This document shows positions 7,675 through 16,809 of a stretch of DNA of 64,000 nucleotides, piece by piece. Numbering within the stretch: position 1 is the stretch's first letter; every line of letters begins with the position of its first letter. This stretch comes from Verrucomicrobium spinosum DSM 4136 = JCM 18804. Its GTDB lineage: Bacteria > Verrucomicrobiota > Verrucomicrobiia > Verrucomicrobiales > Verrucomicrobiaceae. The translations under genes and the position numbers were made by a program. The DNA lies in NCBI RefSeq assembly GCF_000172155.1, contig NZ_ABIZ01000001.1:7969105-8033104 (forward strand). Reading direction: 5' to 3'. The notes under the pieces were generated by a model. It was not told the DNA's origin and ran no database searches. It saw only the letters and a program-made list of their open reading frames with translations.

Positions 7675-9660
7675 TTACTTCAGCGTCTCCCAGTTGGAAT
7701 TGCCCAGCCCCTTCTCGATGAACCAGTCGAGGTTCACCGACTTGGGGTCGTTGCCCAGGCGCTTCACCCGGGCCCGCTGGGTGTCCACGAGGAAGAACCC
7801 CCTCATGGGGAACACGCGCAGGCCCCGGTAGTCCAGCGCCCACGCCATGACGCGGTGTACCCCGGGAGGGAGCTGCTCAAAGCTGAACCGGCCGGTGAAT
7901 TTGGCGAGCCCCTCATTCGGCAAATGACCCTCGGGCACATGGGTGAACTGGAGGTCACGTGCCATCACCTCCATGAAGTACAGGGGCAGACCTGTGACTT
8001 GGGTGACGTGGAAGATCTCCCAGTGCCCATCGTGGGGGTCTTTATAGGTCAGCAGCACCGCATCTGCCACCCTCTCGCGATTGGGCAGGCAGGCATAACC
8101 CCAGACCGCACCGGAAACTCCCTGCTCGTCATTAGTTTGCACCACGCAGGCAGAGAGTTCTGCGGTATTGCTGCTGAGCAGCTTGGGGGTGAGGCTGAAG
8201 TTGTCCAACCGGGAATTCTTGAGCATGGCGGGCCTGAGGTGGCCCAGGTCATCCGCCTTGCGCGCCAAGTTGCGATTCCCCGCCACATCCCCCTCCACGG
8301 CAAGAGGGAGCTTGTAGAAGAGGGTGTTGGCCGCGCCGCGGAGCCGTGAGGATTCCCACACGGCCATCATGCGCCAGCCGAAGGACCACGAGATGGCCTG
8401 CATGAAAATCAGGGCAAAGGCACCTGCTGTGAGAGACTGGAGAATGAATCGGCGGAGACCTGGCTGATGCTGACCCAGATGCCGGGCAATGAGCCAGACG
8501 AGCACAATTAAAGCCACCGTAAGCGGCACGGCGTGGATGACATACCGGGCATGCACGGCATTGTCTCCCGTCGTGGTGGCCCAGGAACGGCCAAGAGAGG
8601 TGAGAAAGGCCGCGCCCACGGAGTAGGTGCCTAGCAGGAGCCAGGGAAGCAGACGCTCACGAAGCGCCTGCTCGCGGAAATGCCGGAGCCAATAAGCTGC
8701 GCATCCGCCAAACAGGGCCAGGGATGAAGCGCCCAACCACAGGCTGGTATGCATGAGGGACAGGCTCGATCCCCGGGCCAGATGGCACCCCAGGAAGCGG
8801 AGGATGAAGCTGGCGGCGGCCTTCGGCCGACGGACGAACTCGCTGACGTTCCGCCCCATGGTGGCCTCCTCTCCTTGTTTGTAGGAGAAAGCTCCGTCCA
8901 CTTCGTTCTTCAGGCCGTGGAAGTAGAGGATAGCCGTGATCCCAAAAATGAAGAGCCAGGCCACCAGGAACCACTGGCGCTCCCTCCCCGCCTTCAGCGC
9001 ACCGGACCACCAGATCATGGGCACCATGAGCACCCAGACGAGCAGGCCGGTGGCAAAGGTCTGGGTGGCACACTCTGCACAGAGGACGGCGAGCACGAGG
9101 CGCAGCCACGCCGGCCAATGGGACCGGAGCAGTACCACCAGCGCGGTGGTGAGGAAGAAGGCCGGACAGGCCACCTGAAACATCATGGGCCACAGCACGA
9201 TGCGGTACTGCATGGGGGACAGGATGGAAACACTGGCCAGCGCCAGCAGCGGCCACCACTGGGCAAACGCGGCACCCGAGGTGCGACGGATGAGCAGGCC
9301 CACATTTGCCGTTGTGAAGCAAAGCAGCAGCCAGGAGAACCACATCTGGCGGGTATATTCCCCGGGCCAGTAGTGGTGAAAGAGCATGATCACCCCGCGG
9401 ACGAAGGCCATGCGGTGCTCCATCTGCACGAGGAAAAAGTCCCGCCAGGTGAGCTGACCTGCAGCCGCCTTCACATCCATGTCCACGAACATCCAGTCAT
9501 CCAGAAAGGGGATGTTCACCTTATACTCCTGGATCATGCGATTCAGGAGGATCGCAGGCAGGAGAATGAGGAGCCAGCAGCCACTCTTCTTGAGCACGGG
9601 CAGCCACGCTGCCAACCGGGACCGCCAGGTGCCCGCCGCATGAGTGTTGCTTGAAGTCAT
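7675..9660 (-). CDS. large polytopic membrane protein, possibly GT-C-like glycosyltransferase
   Basis: The 661-aa product has about ten hydrophobic helices in its first two thirds and a soluble C-terminal third of about 220 residues that probably lies outside the membrane. After the first helix there is an acidic motif IPFLDDWMFVD in the first loop. This resembles the aspartates in the first extracytoplasmic loop of GT-C lipid-linked sugar transferases. That would make it an envelope sugar transferase, but the match is a pattern only. It is convergent with ruvA, 20 bp apart. The ATG at 9660 is preferred over one at 9675. Confidence 0.5.
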   Translation of the reverse strand: MTSSNTHAAGTWRSRLAAWLPVLKKSGCWLLILLPAILLNRMIQEYKVNIPFLDDWMFVDMDVKAAAGQLTWRDFFLVQMEHRMAFVRGVIMLFHHYWPGEYTRQMWFSWLLLCFTTANVGLLIRRTSGAAFAQWWPLLALASVSILSPMQYRIVLWPMMFQVACPAFFLTTALVVLLRSHWPAWLRLVLAVLCAECATQTFATGLLVWVLMVPMIWWSGALKAGRERQWFLVAWLFIFGITAILYFHGLKNEVDGAFSYKQGEEATMGRNVSEFVRRPKAAASFILRFLGCHLARGSSLSLMHTSLWLGASSLALFGGCAAYWLRHFREQALRERLLPWLLLGTYSVGAAFLTSLGRSWATTTGDNAVHARYVIHAVPLTVALIVLVWLIARHLGQHQPGLRRFILQSLTAGAFALIFMQAISWSFGWRMMAVWESSRLRGAANTLFYKLPLAVEGDVAGNRNLARKADDLGHLRPAMLKNSRLDNFSLTPKLLSSNTAELSACVVQTNDEQGVSGAVWGYACLPNRERVADAVLLTYKDPHDGHWEIFHVTQVTGLPLYFMEVMARDLQFTHVPEGHLPNEGLAKFTGRFSFEQLPPGVHRVMAWALDYRGLRVFPMRGFFLVDTQRARVKRLGNDPKSVNLDWFIEKGLGNSNWETLK

Positions 9661-9725
9661 AGGCCGTCCAGTCATCCGGTCTCAGCAAGAGCACCCGATG
9701 AAGCCTCTGGCAGGTGAATTTTCCC

Positions 9726-10811
9726 TCATCCCAGTGTGGCCTGGCCAGACAGCGTCAGACCTGCCAAGGGCACTCTCAGGGTCATCACGGTGTTGTCCGG
9801 CTTGGAGGCGGCGGTCAGGGAGCCCTTGTGCTCTTCCGCGATCCATCGGGCAATGCTGAGCCCAAGGCCGCACCCTTCTGTGGTGCTGCCCCGGGAATTC
9901 CCGCTGCGGAAGAAGCGGTCAAAAATCTTGGGCAACTCGTCTGGACCGATCCCCCGCCCGCCGCTGCGCACGGTGATCACAGCCTGCTCACCCTCCTGTC
10001 GCAACTGGTACTCCACATACCCATCCAGCCGGTTGTACTTCACCGCGTTGTCCGTGAGGTTCAGCAGGAGCTGGCGCAGGCGGTGGCGATCCCCCCGTAC
10101 ACTACAGGGTGTGCCGATGACCACGTTCACGCTGAGATTGAGCGTCTGCCCCAAGATGGAGGCTTCCCCAGCAGCGTCCCGCACCAGCTCAGCCATGTCC
10201 AGATCCTCCACCAGGAGGTGCACCTGATGAGCATCTGCCTGGGTCAGGAAGGTGAGACCAGAGACGATGCGGTTGAGTCGCTCGATCTCGTCCAGCCAGT
10301 TTGCCACCCGGTCCCGGTGGGTCTCGGACAGGGCGGTATCCATGAGGGCCTGCTCAAAACCGTTGCGCAGGATGGTGAGCGGGGTCTTCAGCTCATGGGA
10401 CGCATGCAGGGTGAACTCCCGCACCTCCTGAAACGCCGTGTCCAGACGCCGTGTCATGTCATTGAGCACAGAGGTCAGACGATCCAGTTCATCGCCGGTA
10501 CCCCTCAGGGGTATCTGCTGGTGCAGACTGTCCTGGTTGATCTTCTCCGCTGCCTGGGTCAGGGCCAGAATCGGGGAAAGCGCCCGCCGGATGAGCCACC
10601 AGCTCACGGCCCCAAGCAGCAAGACGGGAACACATGACGCCGCCGCAGCCGCAAGAAAGTAGGACCAGTCTGCGGTGCCCGTCCCCTGAAGCGGCCCCCC
10701 TTCCCTGGCCAGTTCCAACCAGGTGAACAGGACCGAAATGACTCCGGCAAGCAGGAACAGACAGGTGTGCGCCCAGAAGAGCCGTGTGCGCAGGGACCTT
10801 TTCATTTTCAT
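9726..10811 (-). CDS. two-component sensor histidine kinase
   Basis: The 361-aa product has two membrane helices (about residues 11-31 and 52-75) enclosing a very short periplasmic loop of some 20 residues. A HAMP-like segment (RRALSPILALTQAAEKI), an H-box with His139 in ASHELKTPLT, an N-box (LTDNAVKYN), an F-box (FDRFFRSG) and a G-box (CGLGLSIAR) follow. The small sensor loop suggests membrane or intramembrane sensing, not ligand binding. It overlaps the response regulator gene by 4 bp (ATGA), so translation is coupled. The architecture is that of CusS/QseC-type kinases, but no metal-efflux genes are adjacent. Confidence 0.92.
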   Translation of the reverse strand: MKMKRSLRTRLFWAHTCLFLLAGVISVLFTWLELAREGGPLQGTGTADWSYFLAAAAASCVPVLLLGAVSWWLIRRALSPILALTQAAEKINQDSLHQQIPLRGTGDELDRLTSVLNDMTRRLDTAFQEVREFTLHASHELKTPLTILRNGFEQALMDTALSETHRDRVANWLDEIERLNRIVSGLTFLTQADAHQVHLLVEDLDMAELVRDAAGEASILGQTLNLSVNVVIGTPCSVRGDRHRLRQLLLNLTDNAVKYNRLDGYVEYQLRQEGEQAVITVRSGGRGIGPDELPKIFDRFFRSGNSRGSTTEGCGLGLSIARWIAEEHKGSLTAASKPDNTVMTLRVPLAGLTLSGQATLG

Positions 10812-11485
10812 GGTTGCTTGTCCGACATCAGGTAGCCCACTCCCCTGACGGTGTGCAACAGCGGAATAGCGTGCCCCTGATCAATCTTGTCGCGCAACTT
10901 GCGGACGTACACATCCACAAGGTTCGTGCCCGGGTCAAAGTTGTAGTCCCAGACGAGGCGGAGCAGCATGGTGCGATTGCAAACGGTGTCCACATTCTGC
11001 ATGAGCACCTGCACGAGCCGGAACTCGCGAGGGCTGAGCTCGATGTTCTTGCCAGCCCGCTGGGCCACGCGGTGGGGCACATCCAGCGTCAGGTCCGCCA
11101 GACGCAGGAGGATGGCACCCGACTCCCCTCCCCGGCGGGCGATGGCGCGAATACGGGCCACCACCTCCCCCATGGAGAAGGGCTTTGCCAGGTAGTCATC
11201 CGCCCCGGCATCCAGGCCGCTGATGCGGTGGTCCACATCGCCCCGGGCAGAAAGCATGAGCACCGGGGTGGAGTTATGCATGGCCCGAAGCTGTTTGACG
11301 ATGGAGAGCCCGTCTTTGCCAGGCAGCATGATGTCCATGATCACCGCATCAAAGGCCTGGGTGCTGATGCACTGCACGGCTTCGTCACCGCGCATCAATA
11401 CCTCGGCAGTCCAGCCCGCGTCCGTGATGGATTCCCGCAGGGCTTCGGCCGTGCGAGGGTCGTCTTCCACTACCAGTATGGTCAT
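10808..11485 (-). CDS. OmpR/PhoB-family response regulator
   Basis: The 225-aa product has a receiver domain with the acidic pair ED at 7-8, phosphoacceptor Asp51 in IMDIMLPG, Ser/Thr in LSARG and Lys101 in AKPF. A winged-helix output domain (SPREFRLVQVLMQN, then VYVRKLRDKID and HTVRGVGYLM) follows. It is expected to be phosphorylated by the kinase encoded next to it and to bind direct repeats upstream of target genes. It is the first gene of the pair. Targets cannot be read from the window. Confidence 0.95.
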   Translation of the reverse strand: MTILVVEDDPRTAEALRESITDAGWTAEVLMRGDEAVQCISTQAFDAVIMDIMLPGKDGLSIVKQLRAMHNSTPVLMLSARGDVDHRISGLDAGADDYLAKPFSMGEVVARIRAIARRGGESGAILLRLADLTLDVPHRVAQRAGKNIELSPREFRLVQVLMQNVDTVCNRTMLLRLVWDYNFDPGTNLVDVYVRKLRDKIDQGHAIPLLHTVRGVGYLMSDKQP

Positions 11486-11913
11486 GATTTCAGGGGCTCG
11501 CCCCGGAGCGGGGCAAAAAAGAAAGGTGATTGAAAGGGATACGGATGCTCAGATGGAAGATTCCCAGCTTCCAGCGAAATGGCCTTCATGGAAACTCGAA
11601 TGAATCAAGTTTCATACGGGTCTGAGCGGTGCCGCAAGCTGGAGGCGAGTATGGGTTTTTAGAAGTTTTTCATGACACCGAGGCGGAGCAAAGTATTCGA
11701 GAGCTTTCGTTAGCCCAGTATTCAAAGCAGGGGGGGCCGACTGACGAGCGAAAGCTCTGGACTCCCCTCCCCGCCCCCCTTTGGTCATCGAGTGACGCTG
11801 GACGGCATGCTGCCGGGCAAGGCTCCCTTCAAAGTACGGGTACAGCACCGGAGCCCAGAAAGCGTTGCCGCAGGTGAAACCTGGGCACTGCTTCCTCGAT
11901 CGCACACAGGACG
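11486..11913. other. intergenic region with one REPIN-like palindrome
   Basis: This 428-bp gap separates the response regulator start from the end of the EF-hand lipoprotein gene. Apart from the palindrome at 11690-11766, no gene or terminator was recognised. The upstream 100 bases must hold the two-component promoter. Confidence 0.5.
11690..11766. repeat. diverged REPIN copy related to those flanking the second RAYT
   Basis: The unit opens with AAAGTATTCGAGAGCTTTCG and closes with CTGACGAGCGAAAGCTCTGG. The middle keeps AGTATTCAAAGC, close to GGTATTGAAAGC in the copy at 30584-30660. Its length is the same 77 bp. The arms have diverged more than in the two copies that flank the RAYT gene. Confidence 0.7.
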
Positions 11914-12219
11914 CTAGTCCCCGGCCTGCTGATTTTTGCGGGCCGCTGCTTGAGTGCGGTGGTGGGTGATTTCTTCCGGGGTCAGCAGTCCATCCCCATT
12001 GTCGTCGGCAGAGTTAAAGCGCCGCTCCAACTGGGGAATGGTCAGGCCGCGACCCTGGTTCGCGGTGACAAATTCCGGCCACGTCAGAGGGTGCGGCGGC
12101 ACCGCCATGATGCGGGTTTTTTTCCGACTCTCCACTTTGGGTTCGAAGAACCACCAGACACAGGAGGAGGACATGAGGGTGGCCCCGAACAGGGCGATGG
12201 TGCGCACCAGGACAATCAT
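11914..12219 (-). CDS. EF-hand lipoprotein
   Basis: The product of about 101 aa starts MIVLVRTIALFGATLMSSSC. This is a lipoprotein signal with Cys at the expected end of the hydrophobic stretch (LMSSSC), although it is not a perfect lipobox. The C-terminal half carries one EF-hand loop, DDNGDGLLTPEE, which has the D-x-N/D-x-DG pattern for calcium. It is preceded by a helix (LTIPQLERRFN). Small EF-hand lipoproteins are frequent in Verrucomicrobia and Planctomycetes, and their role is unknown. It is divergent from the YdbH-like gene. Confidence 0.7.
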   Translation of the reverse strand: MIVLVRTIALFGATLMSSSCVWWFFEPKVESRKKTRIMAVPPHPLTWPEFVTANQGRGLTIPQLERRFNSADDNGDGLLTPEEITHHRTQAAARKNQQAGD

Positions 12220-12387
12220 GACAGAGACAGGCGGGAGGTGGGGCGGAGACGCGCCGAGGGTGCAACCTTTCCTTCCGGATTGCAAGCATATCAAAAAAAC
12301 TGATCTTGTTTGGCGGACTCAGCACGCGAGCGGCAACTGGCGTCCGAAGTCCTCGCAATTCCCGCTGCATCCTCTATCCTGCCCACC

Positions 12388-15300
12388 ATGCCCGAGGCGT
12401 CTCCCCAGCCCAAGCGTCCCCGCCGGTTCTGGCGGCGTTTGTTCCGGTGGATCTTCCTGCTGGGATTCCTGAGCGTGCTCGCTCTGAGCGGCGGGTTGTG
12501 GTGGGGCTACGTGGAACGCGTCAGCCTGGCCAACCGGGCCTTGGCACAGATCGGCCCGTATCAAGCCCAGCTGGAGGGACTGGACCTGAACCGCAACGGC
12601 CACCTGGAAGTGCGGGGCCTGGTGCTGAAGGACCGGCAAAGCGGTGCGACGGTGCTGCGCCTGCCGCGGGTGACGGGAGAAGTAGGCATGGATCACCTCC
12701 GGTCCAAGCGGCTGACTGAGATCACGGTGGAGGAACCCGAAATCCTGGTGGATCAGCGCTGGCTGCAAGGGTCCCCCGCAGCTCCCCCTGCCAAGCCGGT
12801 GGACCCCACCAAGCCGCCCGTGCTGGCAGGTTATTCCATCGGTCGTTTCCGCGTCAAAAATGCCAGGATCAGCTTTCATCCCAATGCCCGGACCACGGCC
12901 GAGGTGACGATCAACTACGAGGCGGAGGATGTGGCGGTGGACGCCAGCGGTCGAATTCGCAGCGGAGAGCAGGAACTGGCGCTACAGCAAATCAAGATCA
13001 ACTCGGAGTCCGATGGGGCCCGCCCGGTGCGGCTGGAAGAATTTCGGATCAAAGGCCGGGTGAAGGAGGGGGTGCTGGAACTGGATGAACTGGCCTTACA
13101 ACAACCCGAACTCCATGCCACGCCAACCCTGCTTGCTGCGCTGATGGGCACGGCCGCAGAGATGAAAGAACAACACGTGGCGCGGCAGGCAAAAAGCAAA
13201 CCAGACACGGTGCCCGTGATCAAAACGCCGGAAGTGAGCGCCGGAGCGGGATCCCTGCTGACCGGTATTCGCATCGGCCGGCTGGAGATTGTGGACGCCG
13301 GAGTTTCGGCGAAGCGGTTCGTGGAGGGCAACCCCATGGGCATGGTGCTGCCAGAGAGCGAAGTCCACTTCACCTACCGCACCTCTGGCATCGAGTGGCG
13401 GTTTGGACAAGCCCCCACCATGGGCGCTCATGCGCTGGAGGTGGCCTATCTGAGCGTGGCCGCTCCCGGCAACCAGGGCCACATACGCATGAAGGAGGCC
13501 CAGCTTCAGGTGGCAAAGCTCCAGGAAGGGCAGCCGGTACGGGTGGAGCGGCTTCAGATGCTGGAGCCTCAGGTGCGCTGGACCCCGGTGCTCAGGAAAC
13601 TACTGAATCAGGTTCGTGGCCAACAGGCCGCTCCGGCCGCCGACGCCGTGCCAGACTCAGCAAATGCTGCCAGGAAGGCAGTGTTCCCCGGTGTGCTGCT
13701 GGTGAAGGCGGACCTGGATAAGGCCGATGTATCCATCAAGGATGCGCAACTCATGCCTTTCTCCCTGGAAGTGAAAGGCGGCGTGAACACAACCGACCTG
13801 CTGCTGGACGCCACCGGCTGGCACTCAGCGCAACGCCAGTCTCTGGCGGTGGAGCAAGTCAGGCTGACCTTCCCCCCTGCCCCAGGCGGTGCCACCAAGA
13901 AGCCCTGGCTGGAACTGCCGCGCGGGGAACTGGTGATCACCCCCGATGAATGGACCCTCACCAAACGTGTGGAGCGGCTCATGCTGGAAAAACCGGTGGT
14001 CAGAATTCGGGACGGCAATACCCCGTGGCTGACCACTCGCTCGACCGAACCGGACCTGGCGGGGCCTCCCTATCCGGTGCCGGAAGGTCCGCCCCCACCC
14101 GTCGCGGAGGGGCCGGAGACGGCCAGGGTGTCACAGATCGCGGAAACTACCTCTGCGGCGGAAAAGCAGGAGCCTGCAGAGGATGACGGGATGCCCTGGT
14201 GGAAGCAGCTCCACTTTGGCGAGGTGCGGGTGCGGGAGGGGCTCGTGGACCTGCTGGGTGACCTGCCCAAGCCGGTGGATGCCCGTGCCACCATCCACCT
14301 GAGCACGGACACCTCCTCAGAGGACGACCCGCTGCACCGGGTGAAGATCGAAAACTTCTCCGCCAGCCTGCCCACCCTTTCCCGGCTGCCCTTCCCCGTG
14401 GCCCAGGCCACCGCGCTGGAGGGGGCGGTGCGGCTGCCCCAGATGTGGACCCAGCGGCGGATCGAGGAACTCAAGCTCACCGGTGCAAGCGTGGACGCCG
14501 GGGAGCCGCTCATGCGGCTCTTCGAGACCGAGACACCCGGCAAGAACGCAGAGGCCATGGCAGAGAATGATGCGACAGAGGAGCTGCCCGGCCCTCCCAT
14601 CCCCAAACCAGAACCAGCCGCCACTGCTGAAGCACCGGCCCCGCCGTGGGAAGTGGGTCAAATGGCCGTGGAGCAGACTCAAGTAACCATCTCGAACCTC
14701 ATTCCCGGTCTTTCCTCCGTGAAGTTCGGCGTGGCGTTTGATGCCAGGGACCTCCCGCTGTCTCCAGAGGGGCTCTCCTCCCACATCGCCCCCCAGCGCA
14801 TCGAGCTCGCCAACTTGCGTGTGCCTTCGCCGTATGAACCGCTGCGCCCGGTGGCGGAGCTGGACAGTGTGTTCCTCAGTTTCACCCTGGGCGGGCTCAT
14901 GCGGAAGGAGATCGACAAGGTGGAGATCGTGAGCCCCACGCTCTATGTGGGTGAGGACCTCTTCTGGTATGTGGACTACTACCGCAAGTACGTGATGGAA
15001 GGGGCCAAGCCGGGCATGCCAGTGCCCATGGTGGTGGCGGCCGGGGATGACCCTGCCTTCGTCCAGGATGTGGCCGCTGCGGTGGTGGCGGCAGAGCCTC
15101 CTACAAGCCAGGCAGCCTGGAGTGTGAACACACTGCAGGTGCACAGCGGAAAACTCATCGTAGCCCCCAAGGGCAAGCCCCTCAAAGGGTTCCGCGATCC
15201 CTTCCCCTTCAACATCAACACCCAGGTGACCCGCGGCACCCTCCAGGCGGATCTGGACATCCCGGAGGACACCTATGAGATCCCCGACCTCAACCTCCAG

Positions 15301-15969
15301 CTTGTGAACATGAAGGGGCAGGTCAAGTTCAACCTGCCCATCAAACAGCGGGACAACAACCTCGTGGAAACCTTCGAGGTGGACAGCATCCGCTGGAAGG
15401 GGCTGCGCACGGGCAAGGCGTTCCTGAGCGTGACTTATGACTCTGCCGGGATCTATGCGCAGTTTGGTGCCGAGGCTTATGATGGCTATGTGAACGGGCA
15501 GGCGAACGTGTACCTGGATGACAGTTTCCACTGGGACGGCTGGATCGGTGGCAAGAACGTCACCACGCACGAGCTTACCGAGGTGCTCTGCCCCGGCTAC
15601 TTCATCCTGGATGGCCGGGTGGAGGCCACGCTGGTGGCCCAGGGCAGCAAGGACGAGCTGTACCAGGCGGATGGTTCTTTCAAAAACCACTCCCCGGGCA
15701 AGTTCACCATCAAGGCGCTCAACGGCCTGATCAACGATCTGCCCAAGGAATGGGGCGACATCCAGCGGAAGCTCACCCAAATCGGACTGGAAACCCTGCG
15801 CGACTTCGAGTATGACCACGCCGAGGCGAACTGCCGCTTTTACGGACGCGAAGGAAATGGCATGCTGCATTTCAAAGGCCCGAACGGCTCCCGCAAATTC
15901 GAGATCAATGTCTATGACCACCGCTGGACCACGGACAAACCTGCCGCCACTGTCACCTCAGGCGAATGA
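12388..15969 (+). CDS. AsmA/TamB-clan protein, YdbH-like, predicted intermembrane lipid transporter
   Basis: The 1193-aa product has a basic N-terminus (KRPRRFWRRLFRW), one membrane helix (about residues 18-40) and a very long, strand-rich periplasmic body with many GxLxVxG-type repeats. This is the profile of AsmA-clan proteins that form hydrophobic grooves across the periplasm. The C-terminal 150 residues (FILDGRVEATLVAQGS, KFTIKALNGLINDLP and FYGREGNGMLHFKG) look like the end of E. coli YdbH. The decisive support is the next gene, which carries YnbE-like and YdbL-like segments, as in the ydbH-ynbE-ydbL operon. Two Pro/Ala/Glu-rich linkers (about 580-620 and 745-775) break the body into lobes. 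TamB or a generic AsmA protein is the alternative. Confidence 0.75.
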   Translation: MPEASPQPKRPRRFWRRLFRWIFLLGFLSVLALSGGLWWGYVERVSLANRALAQIGPYQAQLEGLDLNRNGHLEVRGLVLKDRQSGATVLRLPRVTGEVGMDHLRSKRLTEITVEEPEILVDQRWLQGSPAAPPAKPVDPTKPPVLAGYSIGRFRVKNARISFHPNARTTAEVTINYEAEDVAVDASGRIRSGEQELALQQIKINSESDGARPVRLEEFRIKGRVKEGVLELDELALQQPELHATPTLLAALMGTAAEMKEQHVARQAKSKPDTVPVIKTPEVSAGAGSLLTGIRIGRLEIVDAGVSAKRFVEGNPMGMVLPESEVHFTYRTSGIEWRFGQAPTMGAHALEVAYLSVAAPGNQGHIRMKEAQLQVAKLQEGQPVRVERLQMLEPQVRWTPVLRKLLNQVRGQQAAPAADAVPDSANAARKAVFPGVLLVKADLDKADVSIKDAQLMPFSLEVKGGVNTTDLLLDATGWHSAQRQSLAVEQVRLTFPPAPGGATKKPWLELPRGELVITPDEWTLTKRVERLMLEKPVVRIRDGNTPWLTTRSTEPDLAGPPYPVPEGPPPPVAEGPETARVSQIAETTSAAEKQEPAEDDGMPWWKQLHFGEVRVREGLVDLLGDLPKPVDARATIHLSTDTSSEDDPLHRVKIENFSASLPTLSRLPFPVAQATALEGAVRLPQMWTQRRIEELKLTGASVDAGEPLMRLFETETPGKNAEAMAENDATEELPGPPIPKPEPAATAEAPAPPWEVGQMAVEQTQVTISNLIPGLSSVKFGVAFDARDLPLSPEGLSSHIAPQRIELANLRVPSPYEPLRPVAELDSVFLSFTLGGLMRKEIDKVEIVSPTLYVGEDLFWYVDYYRKYVMEGAKPGMPVPMVVAAGDDPAFVQDVAAAVVAAEPPTSQAAWSVNTLQVHSGKLIVAPKGKPLKGFRDPFPFNINTQVTRGTLQADLDIPEDTYEIPDLNLQLVNMKGQVKFNLPIKQRDNNLVETFEVDSIRWKGLRTGKAFLSVTYDSAGIYAQFGAEAYDGYVNGQANVYLDDSFHWDGWIGGKNVTTHELTEVLCPGYFILDGRVEATLVAQGSKDELYQADGSFKNHSPGKFTIKALNGLINDLPKEWGDIQRKLTQIGLETLRDFEYDHAEANCRFYGREGNGMLHFKGPNGSRKFEINVYDHRWTTDKPAATVTSGE

Positions 15970-16006
15970 GGCGGGCCTCCGGTGCCGTGCTCTGCTGCCG
16001 CTGCGC

Positions 16007-16606
16007 ATGGGACTGCTGGCTGCCGCAAGCCTCACGTCCTGTAGCAACTTCAAGGTGGATGTGAACTCGCCCGAGCCCATCAAGGTGGACGTGAGCATGC
16101 GGCTGGACGTGTACCAGTACAAAGGCGACGAACCCGGCAAGCCAGACGCCGCCCTGGTGAGCTATGAGGAAGCCGTGGAACGCCAGCGCAACCGCATGGC
16201 TGAAATCCAGCGGCTCAAGGACAACCGCTTTGTAGCCGAGGATCACCGGGGGATGCTGCATCTGCGCCAAAAGCCCGCCGGTGACTGGGGCGAGTACGTG
16301 GAGCGCACGGTGAATGCGGAAAACGAAGACCGCACCCTGCTCATGCGGAAGGTGGCCAAGGACTCCAACAAACCCCTGCATGAAGTGCAGGCTGAGCAGT
16401 GGAAACTCCGCACCGACAAAGCCTACCAGGGCGAGTGGATCGAGGTGCCAGGCGACAAGCCCAACTCCTTCAAGTGGATCCAGTCCGACGGTCCCCGAGT
16501 GAAGAAAACCGCCTCCGCTCCCGGGACCGTTCCCGATGCCGGCACCCCTGCGCCAACCGCCGACGCGAAACCTACGGAAACGGGTGGTGCGACGGGGGCG
16601 GAATGA
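16007..16606 (+). CDS. lipoprotein fusing YnbE-like and YdbL-like (DUF1318) parts
   Basis: The product of about 199 aa has a lipobox-like LTSC, then a short segment SNFKVDVNSPEPIKVDVSM. This matches the YnbE pattern of a short lipoprotein with a repeated I/V-x-V strand after a Pro-x-Pro turn. The following 110 residues (MAEIQRLKDNRFVAEDHRGML, then NAENEDRTLLMRKVA and AYQGEWIEV) match the YdbL/DUF1318 pattern. A low-complexity Pro/Thr/Ala tail closes the protein. In E. coli these are two separate proteins that work with YdbH. The ATG at 16007 leaves a very short leader. An ATG at 15914, overlapping the previous gene by 56 bp, would add a more basic n-region (RCRALLPLR) and may be the true start. 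Confidence 0.75.
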   Translation: MGLLAAASLTSCSNFKVDVNSPEPIKVDVSMRLDVYQYKGDEPGKPDAALVSYEEAVERQRNRMAEIQRLKDNRFVAEDHRGMLHLRQKPAGDWGEYVERTVNAENEDRTLLMRKVAKDSNKPLHEVQAEQWKLRTDKAYQGEWIEVPGDKPNSFKWIQSDGPRVKKTASAPGTVPDAGTPAPTADAKPTETGGATGAE

Positions 16607-16616
16607 GGGTTTCGAT

Positions 16617-16796
16617 TGAACCACAGAGGCACAGAGAACACAGAGGAATGGCTTTTTAGACAGAATTAACGGAATTAACAAAATTGGATCCTGAGTTCAG
16701 TTCCTCCATTCAGAAGCTGAACCCTAATTCCGTAAATTCTGTTAATTCTGTCTAAACCTCAGTTTCAGTCTCTGTGTTCTCTGCGCCTCTGTGGTT
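16617..16796. repeat. double inverted repeat of the CCACAGAGGCACAGAG type
   Basis: The outer arms are AACCACAGAGGCACAGAG (from 16619) and CTCTGCGCCTCTGTGGTT (ending 16796). The inner arms are TTTAGACAGAATTAACGG (from 16655) and ATTCTGTTAATTCTGTCTAAA (ending 16756). Similar CCACAGAGGCACAGAGA sequences are, to my knowledge, scattered through many genomes of Verrucomicrobia, Planctomycetes and other phyla. Located between two convergent genes, it may also act as a bidirectional terminator. Confidence 0.75.
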
Positions 16797-16809
16797 AAAC
16801 TGAATTCCC

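Noticed and set aside
9726-11485. Copper or silver sensing (CusRS) for the two-component pair
   Set aside because: The architecture is similar, but the periplasmic loop is too short and no metal-resistance gene is adjacent.
14317-15921. A 534-codon open frame opposite the YdbH-like gene
   Set aside because: It is a shadow of a high-GC gene; the plus-strand protein has clear fold features and the minus frame has none.
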